The notes: generated by a model from the letters alone, not told the origin. A DNA stretch of 64,000 nucleotides from CALOAD01 sp942491415 (GCA_942491415.1 CALOAD010000014.1:62001-126000); one strand, 5' to 3'; shown: positions 27,178-35,649, counted from the first letter of the stretch. Numbers and translations: made by a program.

Positions 27178-28302
27178 CTAACAACAAGCCGGCTCAGTAA
27201 CATAATTGTATAAAGTATCCCTGAGAATAGGCTTTTTTGATTTTAACTCAATAAGATCAATCAATTGTTGTCTTGTAACTTTTCTTCCAAAAGTGCCACC
27301 TGCTGCATGTGTAATTCGCTCATCCCCCAAAGTTCCACCCAGATCATTAACGCCCCAATCAAGCGACTCTGCGGTTTCTTCCATTCCTTGTTTTACCCAA
27401 CTCGCCTGTATATTAGGGATTAAATCTTTAAAGAATAATCTACTTATAGCAAGCATTTTAAGTCGTTCGACAGGGGTTAAAGGAATGACTTTATTCGTCA
27501 ACAATGTTTTATCGGGAATAAAAGCTAAAGGAATAAACTCTGTAAAACCGTTTGTTTCAAGTTGTATTTGCCTCAAAACGTTAAGATGCTGAGCTCTATG
27601 TTGATTAGACTCGATATGTCCAAATAAAATCGTTGCGGTAGAAGGTATATCAAGTTTATGAGCGAGAGAAATTATATTACACCAAGTTTTTGTGTTCAGT
27701 TTTTTAGAGCAAATTTGAGATCTAATATCGTCTGTTAATATTTCTGCTGCGGTTCCGGGTATTGAATCCAGTCCTGAATCTTTGAAATACTCAAGAACAT
27801 AGCGATTTGATTTGCCTGATAAAATTGATAGAAAATCTATTTCCTCAGGAGAGTACGCATGAATATGAACATCCGCAAATCTATCTTTTATCCACGTTAA
27901 AAGTTCTGCGTACATGTCAATAAGGTTCTTTGATTTTAGTCCTTTTATTTGCAATTTTGAATAAAGACCCCCTTGTAGACAAACTTCAAGTATATTATCT
28001 TCTTTGCCTTCTAAAAGTCGTTCTTCAAAATCATCAAGGTCTAGAACATAACTATCGGAGTCATTTTCAGACCTTCTAAAACCACAAAATAAACAAACTG
28101 AATCACAAATATTGGTAAAATTAACGTTTAGATTGTGCGTATAACTAACCTTATCACCTACAAGGTCAGCCCTTAACTGATCTGCTGCTTTTTGGATTTG
28201 TGCAATATTCTCTTTTGAATTGCAATCAAATAAATATTTTGCCTCGTCAACACTTAAGTATTCTTGTGAAGAAAGGGCTTTTTCAATAATTTTTTCTAAC
28301 AT
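27178..28302 (-). CDS. cofH: FO synthase subunit 2 (CofH-type radical SAM)
   Basis: 374 residues. Radical SAM cluster C66-x3-C70-x2-C73 (CDSVCLFCGF). CofH rather than the related menaquinone enzymes MqnE/MqnC is indicated by DSIPGTAAEIL, NGFTEFIPLAFIP, QASWVKQG and GVNDLGGTL. With CofG it makes 7,8-didemethyl-8-hydroxy-5-deazariboflavin (FO) from tyrosine and a flavin precursor; FO is the chromophore of F420 and the antenna of some photolyases. No cofG or photolyase is in this window. It lies 18 bases downstream of the thiC stop, so the two radical SAM genes are likely cotranscribed. Confidence 0.88.
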   Translation of the reverse strand: MLEKIIEKALSSQEYLSVDEAKYLFDCNSKENIAQIQKAADQLRADLVGDKVSYTHNLNVNFTNICDSVCLFCGFRRSENDSDSYVLDLDDFEERLLEGKEDNILEVCLQGGLYSKLQIKGLKSKNLIDMYAELLTWIKDRFADVHIHAYSPEEIDFLSILSGKSNRYVLEYFKDSGLDSIPGTAAEILTDDIRSQICSKKLNTKTWCNIISLAHKLDIPSTATILFGHIESNQHRAQHLNVLRQIQLETNGFTEFIPLAFIPDKTLLTNKVIPLTPVERLKMLAISRLFFKDLIPNIQASWVKQGMEETAESLDWGVNDLGGTLGDERITHAAGGTFGRKVTRQQLIDLIELKSKKPILRDTLYNYVTEPACC

Positions 28303-28320
28303 TTTTTTCTCTTTATAACT

Positions 28321-29580
28321 TTATAGGTATTTTTTTATTAATTTCATACTGCAATATTCGGAACACATTGTACAAGGTGAACCATTGTCAATATTTTCAA
28401 AAACGCTTTTGTCAAGCGCATATTCTTCCTGTTTTTTCCAATCAAGATCTTTTCTTGCTATCGACATAAGCCTATCTTGCTCGATAGAAGCTTTTCTTCC
28501 TCTTGCCACATCTGCAGCGTGTGCAGCTATTTTTGAAGCTATAATACCTTCTTTAACTTGTTCTGCGTTAGGAAGCCCTATGTGTTCGCTAGGAGTAACG
28601 TAACAAAGGAAATCAGCTCCGTGATAAGCGGCAAGTGTACCGCCAATAGCAGCTGTTATATGGTCATATCCTGGAGCTATGTCTGTTACAAGAGGTCCTA
28701 ACACATATAAAGGAGCTCCTTGAGTTAAAACTTTTATGGTTTCGATCATCCCGGGGATTAAGTTTAAAGGAACGTGCCCCGGTCCTTCTACCATTGTTTG
28801 AACACCGGCTTTTCTTGCTCTATTTACAAGTTCGCCTAAAACAATAGACTCTGCAACTTGCGCTCTGTCTCCTGCATCTGCTCCACATCCCGGTCTTAAA
28901 CCATCACCTAAAGATAATGTTGTATCGTAAGTTTTTGCAATATCTAAAAGGTCATCGTAAAATTCGTATAAAGGGTTTTCCTGATTATTTCCTTCTACCC
29001 ACGCCGCCAGCATTGCACCACCACGACTTACTATGTCGGTTATTCTTTTTTGTTCTTTTAGTTGTTCAACTACAAATTTTGTAACACCACAATGTACCGT
29101 AATGAAATCAACACCGTCCTTACAGTGTTTTTCGATATCAGAAAACAACTTATCTTTGCTAAGTTCTAAAATGTCTTTTTTTTCATCTATAGCTTCTTTT
29201 CCTGCTTGATATATAGGCACTGTGCCTAATGGAATTCGACATTTTTTAATAATTTCACGTCTTGTTTCATCAATATTGATACCTGTAGAAAGATCCATAA
29301 CCGCATCAGCACCATTTTCATGGATAACGTTAAGTTTACAAAGTTCTTCTTCTGTGGAGCTTCTTTCATTTGAAGTACCTATATTTGCATTTATTTTTAC
29401 CGAAAGACCTTCACCAACTCCTGTTGGTATGACGTTTTCGTGGTTTTTATTTTTTAAGATTACAACTTTTCCCTCTGCAACTTTTTTTAGAAGTTGTTTA
29501 GGTTCTATATTTTCCTTTAGGGCAATAGCCTCTATTTCTGGCGTCATTTCCCCTTTTTGAGCTTTGATTAATTGTGTCAT
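28321..29580 (-). CDS. thiC: phosphomethylpyrimidine synthase
   Basis: 419 residues from the ATG at 29580, which has AGGA upstream; an extension to a GTG at 29610 lacks one. Converts aminoimidazole ribotide to HMP phosphate in thiamine synthesis, a radical SAM reaction. Conserved blocks include VKINANIGTS, ADAVMDLSTG, SRGGAMLAAW, SLGDGLRPGC, EGPGHVPLN and YVTPSEHIGLP. The C-terminal cluster motif reads C-x2-C-x3-C (CTMCSEYC), one residue shorter in the second gap than the usual C-x2-C-x4-C; this is the short ThiC class without the N-terminal domain. No TPP riboswitch is recognisable upstream. Confidence 0.95.
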   Translation of the reverse strand: MTQLIKAQKGEMTPEIEAIALKENIEPKQLLKKVAEGKVVILKNKNHENVIPTGVGEGLSVKINANIGTSNERSSTEEELCKLNVIHENGADAVMDLSTGINIDETRREIIKKCRIPLGTVPIYQAGKEAIDEKKDILELSKDKLFSDIEKHCKDGVDFITVHCGVTKFVVEQLKEQKRITDIVSRGGAMLAAWVEGNNQENPLYEFYDDLLDIAKTYDTTLSLGDGLRPGCGADAGDRAQVAESIVLGELVNRARKAGVQTMVEGPGHVPLNLIPGMIETIKVLTQGAPLYVLGPLVTDIAPGYDHITAAIGGTLAAYHGADFLCYVTPSEHIGLPNAEQVKEGIIASKIAAHAADVARGRKASIEQDRLMSIARKDLDWKKQEEYALDKSVFENIDNGSPCTMCSEYCSMKLIKKYL

Positions 29581-29715
29581 TGTTTTTCCTTTTCTAACTT
29601 TTCCTGACACGATTGATTATACTACTTCAAGATTAAAATCGAGTTTTATATTTCGAAAAGGTTAAAAAAGTTAAGCTTTGTCTAGAACTTAATAGCTACA
29701 TGATTTTAAGCCAAA

Positions 29716-29811
29716 TTAACTTCATGTTCTTTTAAATTGCTACTTTCGAGGTAGTCAATTTGTCACTTTATTTTTAGTCAAAATAAGCAACCTTTAGAAC
29801 AATGAAGTTAA
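29716..29811. other. 96-bp element folding as a three-way junction
   Basis: Closing helix: TTAACTTCATGTTCT (29716-29730) pairs with AGAACAATGAAGTTAA (29796-29811), 15 pairs with one bulged base. Inside are two hairpins: AAATTGCTAC (29734-29743) with GTAGTCAATTT (29751-29761; 10 pairs, one bulge, 7-base loop) and CTTTATTTT (29766-29774) with AAAATAAG (29780-29787). It lies between thiC (minus) and the broken small gene (plus), is free of ORFs, and could act as RNA on either strand or be a MITE-like repeat, since both ends are TTAA. It lacks TPP riboswitch consensus bases. Confidence 0.5.
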
Positions 29812-29882
29812 ATACTTAAACCTCTAAAATCACAGTATTAATTAATAAAATAATAAATCTATTCGATTTAGGAGTTTACGAA

Positions 29883-30130
29883 ATGCAGGATAAAAAGAAG
29901 AGGAGATCACAAAAAAGCAATCTTATGGTGCCTCATCACTTACAAGTATATTGAAGGGCATTATATTTCCCGTTTCAAAGGCAGAATTATTAGAAAACTT
30001 TGGCGATAAGCAAATAAGATTTTCTAAAGGAAATGTTAAAACAATAAAAGAAATTATTTTAAAATGTTCTAAAAATGACTTCTTTTCAATGTCAGAGCTT
30101 GTTAAAGCTTTCGCCGGAAGACGTTCTTGA
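29883..30130 (+). pseudogene. small DUF2795-like gene interrupted by a -1 frameshift
   Basis: AGGAG lies about eight bases before the ATG at 29883, but that frame stops after 23 codons. The -1 frame is open to the TGA at 30128-30130 and encodes a coherent protein with SILKGIIFPVSKAELLENFG and SMSELVKAFAGRRS, the LKG-x-x-FP-x-SK-x-x-L pattern of DUF2795 proteins. The switch point falls in GATAAAAAGAAG; one more A in the A-run would join start and body into about 82 codons (beginning MQDKKEEEITKKQ). Options are a pseudogene, polymerase slippage or ribosomal frameshifting at AAAAAG, or a sequencing error. It precedes the GH65 gene by 27 bases. Confidence 0.6.
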
Positions 30131-30157
30131 GATTAAAAAAGTTTTAAAGGTTTTCAA

Positions 30158-32518
30158 ATGAACATTTTTCATTTTTATTCAAAAGAAAGTCTTTTAAGAC
30201 TAAAAAGATTTATAGATAACCCGTGGAGAGTGGAAAAAGAAGGGATCAACCTTCAAACTGAACGTGAATTTGAGACCATTACCGCTATCGGAAATGGATT
30301 CATAGGAACGAGAAATAGTCTGGAAGAAAGTTGCAGGAGAGTATCAACTCCTGCAACTTTTATTTCAGGTTTATACGAAATACCTCCTGATGGTGAACCC
30401 CAAAGACTCATAAAAAATGCGGACTGGACAAGAATAGAAGTTTTTGTTGATGGAAGAAAGTTATCTTTATTAAGGGGTAATGATATCGAGCATAAAAGAT
30501 ACCTTGACTTAAGAAAAGGGCTGACTTTTAGAGAATGGGAGCATCAAGACGAATCCGGCAGGATTACAAAAATAAAAATCATAAAATTTGTATCAATTGC
30601 TCATAAAAATTTATTATTTAAAAGTATTTCGGTAAAACCTGAAAACTATTGCGGTTCTTTGATAGTAAAATCAGGGTTTAACACGAAAGATGAAGATGGA
30701 AATATTCCTCCTCACGAGGTTTTGATAGAAAATAACCAACTCACCTGCAACACAAAAGCAATTGATTCTAATGAATATTCTTCAATGACTCAAAAAAGTC
30801 TTTTTAGTTTTATAAAAGATGAAACAATGATAATATGTCAAGATTACAAGGATATAAATAAAAAAATAAAATTCAATGACGAAGAATCTTATGAACAGTG
30901 GGAATGGCAAGGAGTAATAGATAAAACATATAATATAACAAGTCTTGTCTCTGCTTTTTCAAGTCCTGAAACAGTTAATCCAACAAAAACAGGCAAATTA
31001 TTTTTAATGAAGAAATCTGAAAGCTCTTTCATTGACGATGTAAATGCTCATACTAAAAAATGGCGTGAAATATGGGATTGTTGCGGCATTAAGATAGATA
31101 GTAATGATCAAGCTCAAAAATGGATAAATTTTGCAATTTATCATCTTATGATATCAGGTAAATTTGCAGGAATAACAAATTCAATACCAGCCAGGACACT
31201 TACAGGAGAAGCTTATAAAGGTCACGTTTTTTGGGATACCGAAATTTATCTTTTGCCGTTTTTTACATTGAATTTTCCTGATATCGCTAAAAATCTTTTG
31301 ATGTATCGTTTTAACACTCTTGAAGGAGCCAGAAGTAATGCGGGGGTAAATGGATTTAAAGGAGCTTGTTTTGCTTGGGAATCAACTGATAGCGGGTGTG
31401 AAACTACTCCTCCTTTTGCATATTTACCAAATGGTGACGTTATAAAAATATATTCAGGCACAAATGAAAACCATATTTCTTGTGATGTTGCATACGCTGT
31501 ATGGCAGTATTGGCTTGCAACAGAAGATTATGATTTTCTTATAAACTATGGTGCTGAAATTATAATCTCCACAGCTATTTTTTGCGCCAGTTTTGTTAAA
31601 AAAAGAGAAGACGGTTTTTATCACATTCCCGAAGTTGTAGGACCCGACGAATACCACGACCTTGTGGATGATAACGCTTATACGAATATAATGGTTAAAC
31701 ATAATTTTGAAATATCTTTCAAAGCCATTGAAATACTTAAAAAAAGTGAGAATAATAAACTCAATTATTTGTTTAAAAAATTAGATCTATCTTTTGAAGA
31801 TATTGAAAACTGGAAGGAAATTTATAACAATATTTATATAGGATATGATAAAGAAAATGATATTTATGAGCAATTTAAGGGCTATTTTGCTCTTGATGAT
31901 ATAAACGTTAAAGACTACGAACCTCGTACTGCGGCTATGGATATCATTCTTGGGCGAGAATATTCAATGAAGACAAAGGTTGTAAAACAGCCTGATGTAT
32001 TGATGTTCTTGTTTTTATTATTTTGCCAATATTCAAAAGATATTATAAAGAAAAATTATGAATATTACGAGCCTAAAACAGGACATGGTAGTTCTTTAAG
32101 TCCGAGTATACATAGTATTATTGCATCTTGGATAGATAAAAAAGAAGACGCTTATAAATATTTTAAACAAAATGCACAGATAGACCTTGAAAACCAAATG
32201 GGAAATGCTGCCGGAGGTATTCATATTGCTTCTCAAGGCGGCACGTGGATGAGTATAGTGAATGGATTTGCAGGAATTAATATCGCAGAAGAAGGACTAA
32301 TATTATGCCCTAACATTCCTGACCGATGGAGAAAACTCGAAATACCTATAACATGGCGAGGTCAGCGACTGTTGCTTGAAATTTCAAGTAATACTATAGA
32401 AATCATTAATAAAGGTGAAAACTCAATAAAAATAAGTTTTGATAATGAATATTGGAAAGAAATCCAGCCTGATAAAAAATATGCTGCTTTTAAAAGTGAC
32501 TCTTGGAAATGGATTTAG
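30158..32518 (+). CDS. GH65-family glycoside phosphorylase (kojibiose/maltose/trehalose phosphorylase-like)
   Basis: 786 residues. N-terminal beta-sandwich domain (YIGTRNS-like motif IGNGFIGTRNSLEE near residue 47), an (alpha/alpha)6 barrel with GHVFWDTEIYLLPFF, and the catalytic acid E498 in VVGPDEYHDLVDDNAYTN. KTGHGSSLSPSIHSI (H643-S646) is the phosphate-binding stretch seen in phosphorylases, so phosphorolysis of an alpha-glucoside to beta-glucose 1-phosphate is likelier than hydrolysis. The disaccharide specificity cannot be read. No beta-phosphoglucomutase gene is next to it. The universal stress protein gene follows 12 bases downstream, suggesting one transcript. Confidence 0.9.
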   Translation: MNIFHFYSKESLLRLKRFIDNPWRVEKEGINLQTEREFETITAIGNGFIGTRNSLEESCRRVSTPATFISGLYEIPPDGEPQRLIKNADWTRIEVFVDGRKLSLLRGNDIEHKRYLDLRKGLTFREWEHQDESGRITKIKIIKFVSIAHKNLLFKSISVKPENYCGSLIVKSGFNTKDEDGNIPPHEVLIENNQLTCNTKAIDSNEYSSMTQKSLFSFIKDETMIICQDYKDINKKIKFNDEESYEQWEWQGVIDKTYNITSLVSAFSSPETVNPTKTGKLFLMKKSESSFIDDVNAHTKKWREIWDCCGIKIDSNDQAQKWINFAIYHLMISGKFAGITNSIPARTLTGEAYKGHVFWDTEIYLLPFFTLNFPDIAKNLLMYRFNTLEGARSNAGVNGFKGACFAWESTDSGCETTPPFAYLPNGDVIKIYSGTNENHISCDVAYAVWQYWLATEDYDFLINYGAEIIISTAIFCASFVKKREDGFYHIPEVVGPDEYHDLVDDNAYTNIMVKHNFEISFKAIEILKKSENNKLNYLFKKLDLSFEDIENWKEIYNNIYIGYDKENDIYEQFKGYFALDDINVKDYEPRTAAMDIILGREYSMKTKVVKQPDVLMFLFLLFCQYSKDIIKKNYEYYEPKTGHGSSLSPSIHSIIASWIDKKEDAYKYFKQNAQIDLENQMGNAAGGIHIASQGGTWMSIVNGFAGINIAEEGLILCPNIPDRWRKLEIPITWRGQRLLLEISSNTIEIINKGENSIKISFDNEYWKEIQPDKKYAAFKSDSWKWI

Positions 32519-32530
32519 GAGGTTTATAAA

Positions 32531-33376
32531 ATGTCTGTAATAAATAAAATTTTACTTCCTTTAGATGGCTCAAAGTCAGCATTTTGCGCTCTTCAACCTG
32601 CAAAATGCATTGCTCTTAAAAATAACGCAACAATAGAAATTTTATATGTCTCTAATGAGAATATTTCAAAGGAAAATCTCATAAATAAGCTCGGTTTAAA
32701 AGGTGAAGACCTTTCTAATATGATGATCTCTCATAAAAAAGGTGATGTAGTGGAGGTCATCGCAAAAGAAAGTCAGAATGCGCAAATTGTTATCATGTGT
32801 ACTCATGGAGAAGAATGTGACTTAGAAAAGACCATGGGTAGTACCACTGAGAAGGTAATGGAGGTTGTAAAAACACCTATTATTATATTAAAACCTAATA
32901 TGCCTTTAAATATTAAAGGCGGGTGTTGGGTTCCCAAGAAAATCCTTATTCCGCTTAATGGCACTCCCGGATCTTCTCAGGCTTTGCTTCCTGCGTTTGA
33001 ATTTTTAGCAAAGGCGGGTTCTGATATAGAACTTCTTCATATTACCTGTACAAGTCCTGCTGTTTCAAAAGAAGAAGGTTGTTTTACAGCTCCTTACTAT
33101 CAGGATTATCAGCAACATGAATGGCCTTCTTGGTCAAAAGAATTTATGAAACGCTTTTGCGAAGTACAACAAAACAATTCAAGCAAAGTAAAGCTAAAAC
33201 TTTCTTTGGCCAGTGGTGATCCGGCAGAAGAAATTCTAAAATGGGCAAAAGAAAAAGAAAATGATTTTTTAGTTATGGCTTGGCACGGTAAGCTCGGTCC
33301 CTTGAGAGCTGAAACATTAAAGAAAATTATCAAGGAAATGCCATGTCCTGTGTTGCTTACTAAGATTCATCAATGA
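32531..33376 (+). CDS. tandem-domain universal stress protein
   Basis: 281 residues, two UspA folds. The first runs 1-125 (INKILLPLDGSKSAFCALQPA, then IVIMCTHGEECDLEKTMGSTTEKVMEVV) and the second 136-281 (KKILIPLNGTPGSSQALLPAF, then FLVMAWHGKLGPLRAETLKKI). The G-x2-G-x9-G-S/T ATP-binding pattern is only partly kept (THGEECDLEKTMGSTTEKV), so nucleotide binding is uncertain. AGGAGG lies ten bases before the ATG. It shares an apparent operon with the GH65 phosphorylase, implying a link between stress or starvation and glucan use. The 3' end overlaps the convergent gene by 17 bases. Confidence 0.88.
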   Translation: MSVINKILLPLDGSKSAFCALQPAKCIALKNNATIEILYVSNENISKENLINKLGLKGEDLSNMMISHKKGDVVEVIAKESQNAQIVIMCTHGEECDLEKTMGSTTEKVMEVVKTPIIILKPNMPLNIKGGCWVPKKILIPLNGTPGSSQALLPAFEFLAKAGSDIELLHITCTSPAVSKEEGCFTAPYYQDYQQHEWPSWSKEFMKRFCEVQQNNSSKVKLKLSLASGDPAEEILKWAKEKENDFLVMAWHGKLGPLRAETLKKIIKEMPCPVLLTKIHQ

Positions 33377-33911
33377 TATAGAAAAAATTAACCAGTTTAT
33401 TATCAATATCTTTATATTCAAGTTTTAGATATTTTCCTTTGATTTTTTTGGTGTTAACACATTTTAATTGGTCAGAACAGATATCTTCGCTGGTTTTTAG
33501 CATTTTAATTTTTGCGATATCTTTAACACCTTGTTTAAAGATTAAATAATTATTTTCTCCTTGAGTAACAAGATCAAGGTGATAAAAACCGGCTTCAATT
33601 ATTACGTCATCATAGTAGATATCGTTGGAGAGTCTAAGTAACAATTTTTTGTTATTTTCATCATAAAAACCCGGTTCCTCAAAATCAGCTTTAAAATCTT
33701 TTTTTTGTTTGCGTTTCTTTTTTTTATCTTTTTTCTTTCCCTCAATTATATCTATAGCATCGTTAAATTCTTTATCTGTAATAGGTTTCCCATAATCAAG
33801 ATTATCAAGTTCATTGGAAAAACCGCTCCAACTTTCAGAACTATCGGATTCTTGAGCCATTGCTAATTGATTGCAAAAAAGAATCGTTATTAATATTAAA
33901 ATAAATCGCAT
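33360..33911 (-). CDS. small secreted protein of unknown function
   Basis: 183 residues, not recognised. A clear signal peptide (MRFILILITILFCNQLAMA, cleavage before QESDSS) is followed by an acidic and then a strongly basic run (KKKDKKKKRKQKK near residues 55-70). The C-terminal ~110 residues are strand-rich and probably form a small beta domain (KLLLRLSNDIYYDDVIIEAG). It is likely periplasmic or exported. It converges with the universal stress protein gene, overlapping 17 bases. No family assignment can be supported. Confidence 0.65.
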   Translation of the reverse strand: MRFILILITILFCNQLAMAQESDSSESWSGFSNELDNLDYGKPITDKEFNDAIDIIEGKKKDKKKKRKQKKDFKADFEEPGFYDENNKKLLLRLSNDIYYDDVIIEAGFYHLDLVTQGENNYLIFKQGVKDIAKIKMLKTSEDICSDQLKCVNTKKIKGKYLKLEYKDIDNKLVNFFYIIDES

Positions 33912-34004
33912 AAAGATTCCCCAACTGTTATCTTTTAATATTCTAATGCCAAATTTAAATTTTGAGTAGTAAATAACATTTTTATAATTTAAAAATCATC
34001 CATA

Positions 34005-34024
34005 TGTTTCTATTGACAGAAACA
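34005..34024 (+). promoter_or_regulatory. trpR operator copy 1 (overlaps -35)
   Basis: TGTTTCTATTGACAGAAACA, a 20-bp palindrome with perfect 7-bp arms TGTTTCT and AGAAACA around six bases. It contains the -35 hexamer TTGACA of the trpR promoter. Copy 2 lies 36 bases downstream with 18 of 20 bases identical. Predicted binding site of the TrpR encoded directly downstream; the sequence differs from the E. coli trp operator. Confidence 0.65.
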
Positions 34025-34041
34025 CTTGAATGGTTTAAACT
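34013..34041 (+). promoter_or_regulatory. sigma-70-type promoter of trpR-trpB
   Basis: Consensus -35 TTGACA (34013-34018), a 17-base spacer and -10 TAAACT (34036-34041). The -35 sits inside palindrome 1, and the last base of the -10 begins palindrome 2, so transcription would start near 34048 inside copy 2. Repressor bound at either copy would block RNA polymerase. Confidence 0.65.
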
Positions 34042-34060
34042 GTTTCTATCTACAGAAACA
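34041..34060 (+). promoter_or_regulatory. trpR operator copy 2 (overlaps predicted start site)
   Basis: TGTTTCTATCTACAGAAACA, palindromic with the same 7-bp arms as copy 1 and differing only at two central bases. It covers the predicted transcription start and lies 18 bases before the trpR start codon. The 36-bp centre-to-centre distance could favour cooperative binding of two dimers. Confidence 0.65.
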
Positions 34061-34078
34061 CATAAAGAGTAAAAAATA

Positions 34079-34363
34079 ATGCTAAAAGAATTAAAAGAAA
34101 TATCAAAAGCCTTGTCCACACTTTCTAATGAACAAGAAATAGAAATTTTTCTAAATGAAATTTTGACCGAAAGTGAACAATGTAATATTGCTCAACGTTG
34201 GAATATTCTAAAAATGTTTAATGAAAAATATACTCAAAGAACAATTTCTGAAAAACTCGGTGTCAGTCTTTGTAAAGTAACAAGAGGCTCAAAAGTTATA
34301 AAAAGACCAAATTCTATAGCAAAAAAACTCCTTGAAAACGGACGATGGCGTAGCTGCAAATAA
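34079..34363 (+). CDS. trpR: Trp repressor
   Basis: 94 residues, all-helical TrpR family. The DNA-reading helix-turn-helix is TQRTISEKLGVSLCKVTRGS, with the TRGS end typical of true TrpR (E. coli reads ITRGSN); upstream FLNEILTESEQCNIAQRW matches the helix that, with the next, forms the tryptophan pocket. In TrpR, L-tryptophan binding allows operator recognition. The gene is followed 48 bases later by trpB and preceded by two palindromes around its promoter, so autoregulation with trpB is strongly suggested. A YerC/YecD-type relative is the alternative, less likely given the TRGS motif and neighbour. Confidence 0.88.
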   Translation: MLKELKEISKALSTLSNEQEIEIFLNEILTESEQCNIAQRWNILKMFNEKYTQRTISEKLGVSLCKVTRGSKVIKRPNSIAKKLLENGRWRSCK

Positions 34364-34411
34364 ATATACATGCAATTATGTCATAAATTCGAATTTGAAA
34401 GGAATAAAGCA

Positions 34412-35620
34412 ATGAAAGAAACAGCATTAACAAATAAAAAAGGTTATTTTGGAGAATACGGTGGGAGTTATATTCCGCCGGAATTGCAAAAAGTAATGGA
34501 AGAAATAGCAGAAGCTTATCAGAAATATCAAAAAGATGATGATTTTCAAGAAAAACTATATTATCTCGCAAAACATTTTGTTGGTAGACCAAGCCCGATT
34601 TTTCATACTCGAAATCTTTCCGCAAAATTAGGTGGAGCTCAAATATACCTAAAAAGAGAAGACCTAAACCACACAGGGGCTCATAAAATCAATCATACAT
34701 TAGGTGAAGCACTTTTAGCAAAAAGAATGGGCAAGAAAAAACTCATAGCCGAAACAGGAGCCGGGCAACATGGCGTTGCTCTTGCAACAGCTGCCGCCCT
34801 TGTTGAGCTTGAATGTGATATTTATATGGGACAAGTTGATATCGAAAAAGAAGGACCTAATGTGACCCGAATGAAGGTCTTGGGCGCAAATGTCATCCCT
34901 GTAACTGAAGGTTTACAGACTTTAAAAGAAGCTGTAGATGCTGCTTTTGTGGCTTATCTGAAAGATACCGAAACTCAGTTTTATGCGATAGGTTCTGTTG
35001 TAGGTCCATATCCTTTTCCTTTAATGGTTAAAAACTTCCAGTCTGTAATAGGAAAAGAAGCAAGAGAGCAATTTATTGAAATGACAGGTAATTTACCTGA
35101 TAATATTATCGCTTGTGTCGGTGGCGGTTCTAACGCTATTGGTATGTTTACTGAATTTTTAGATGATAAATCTGTAAATTTATACGGTATTGAACCTGGC
35201 GGAACAGAACTTTCTTATGGAAAACACGCCGCAACTCTTACTTTAGGAGAAAAAGGCATTATTCATGGATTTAAATGTTATCTTTTAAAAGATGAAAAAG
35301 GTGAACCTGCTGAAGTTTATTCTGTAGCAAGTGGTCTTGATTATCCCGGTGTAGGACCCGAACATTGTTATTTAAAAGATATTCAACGAGTAAACTATGA
35401 TCACATAAACGATGAAGAAGCTGTTTCTGCATTTTTTGAATTATCAAGAACAGAGGGTATTATTCCTGCGCTGGAAAGTGCTCATGCCGTTGCTTATGCC
35501 ATAAAATTAGCCCAGAAACTGACACCTGATAAATCAATTCTTGTTAATCTATCAGGAAGAGGCGATAAAGATATGGACTTTGTTATTGAAAAATACGGCA
35601 AAAAATATGGAATAGTATAA
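34412..35620 (+). CDS. trpB: tryptophan synthase beta subunit
   Basis: 402 residues from the ATG at 34412, with AAAGGA 10 bases upstream; an in-frame ATG at 34370 has no ribosome site. PLP enzyme that joins indole to serine to make tryptophan. GYFGEYGGSYIPPEL is the N-terminus, LNHTGAHKINHTLGEALLAK holds the PLP lysine, AETGAGQHGVALATAAAL and CVGGGSNAIGMF bind phosphate, and SVASGLDYPGVGPEH is typical TrpB1. No trpA is next to it: the gene ends at a terminator. Paired only with trpR, it may serve indole salvage as in chlamydial trpRBA, or trpA may lie elsewhere. Confidence 0.95.
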   Translation: MKETALTNKKGYFGEYGGSYIPPELQKVMEEIAEAYQKYQKDDDFQEKLYYLAKHFVGRPSPIFHTRNLSAKLGGAQIYLKREDLNHTGAHKINHTLGEALLAKRMGKKKLIAETGAGQHGVALATAAALVELECDIYMGQVDIEKEGPNVTRMKVLGANVIPVTEGLQTLKEAVDAAFVAYLKDTETQFYAIGSVVGPYPFPLMVKNFQSVIGKEAREQFIEMTGNLPDNIIACVGGGSNAIGMFTEFLDDKSVNLYGIEPGGTELSYGKHAATLTLGEKGIIHGFKCYLLKDEKGEPAEVYSVASGLDYPGVGPEHCYLKDIQRVNYDHINDEEAVSAFFELSRTEGIIPALESAHAVAYAIKLAQKLTPDKSILVNLSGRGDKDMDFVIEKYGKKYGIV

Positions 35621-35649
35621 AAAATATATAATTATAATTCGTAATTTTT

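Noticed and set aside
29581..29882. TPP riboswitch upstream of thiC
   Set aside because: The conserved CUGAGA and the GAACCUGAUC...AAGGGA-type segments are absent on the minus strand. The region folds well but differently, so it was reported as an unassigned structure.
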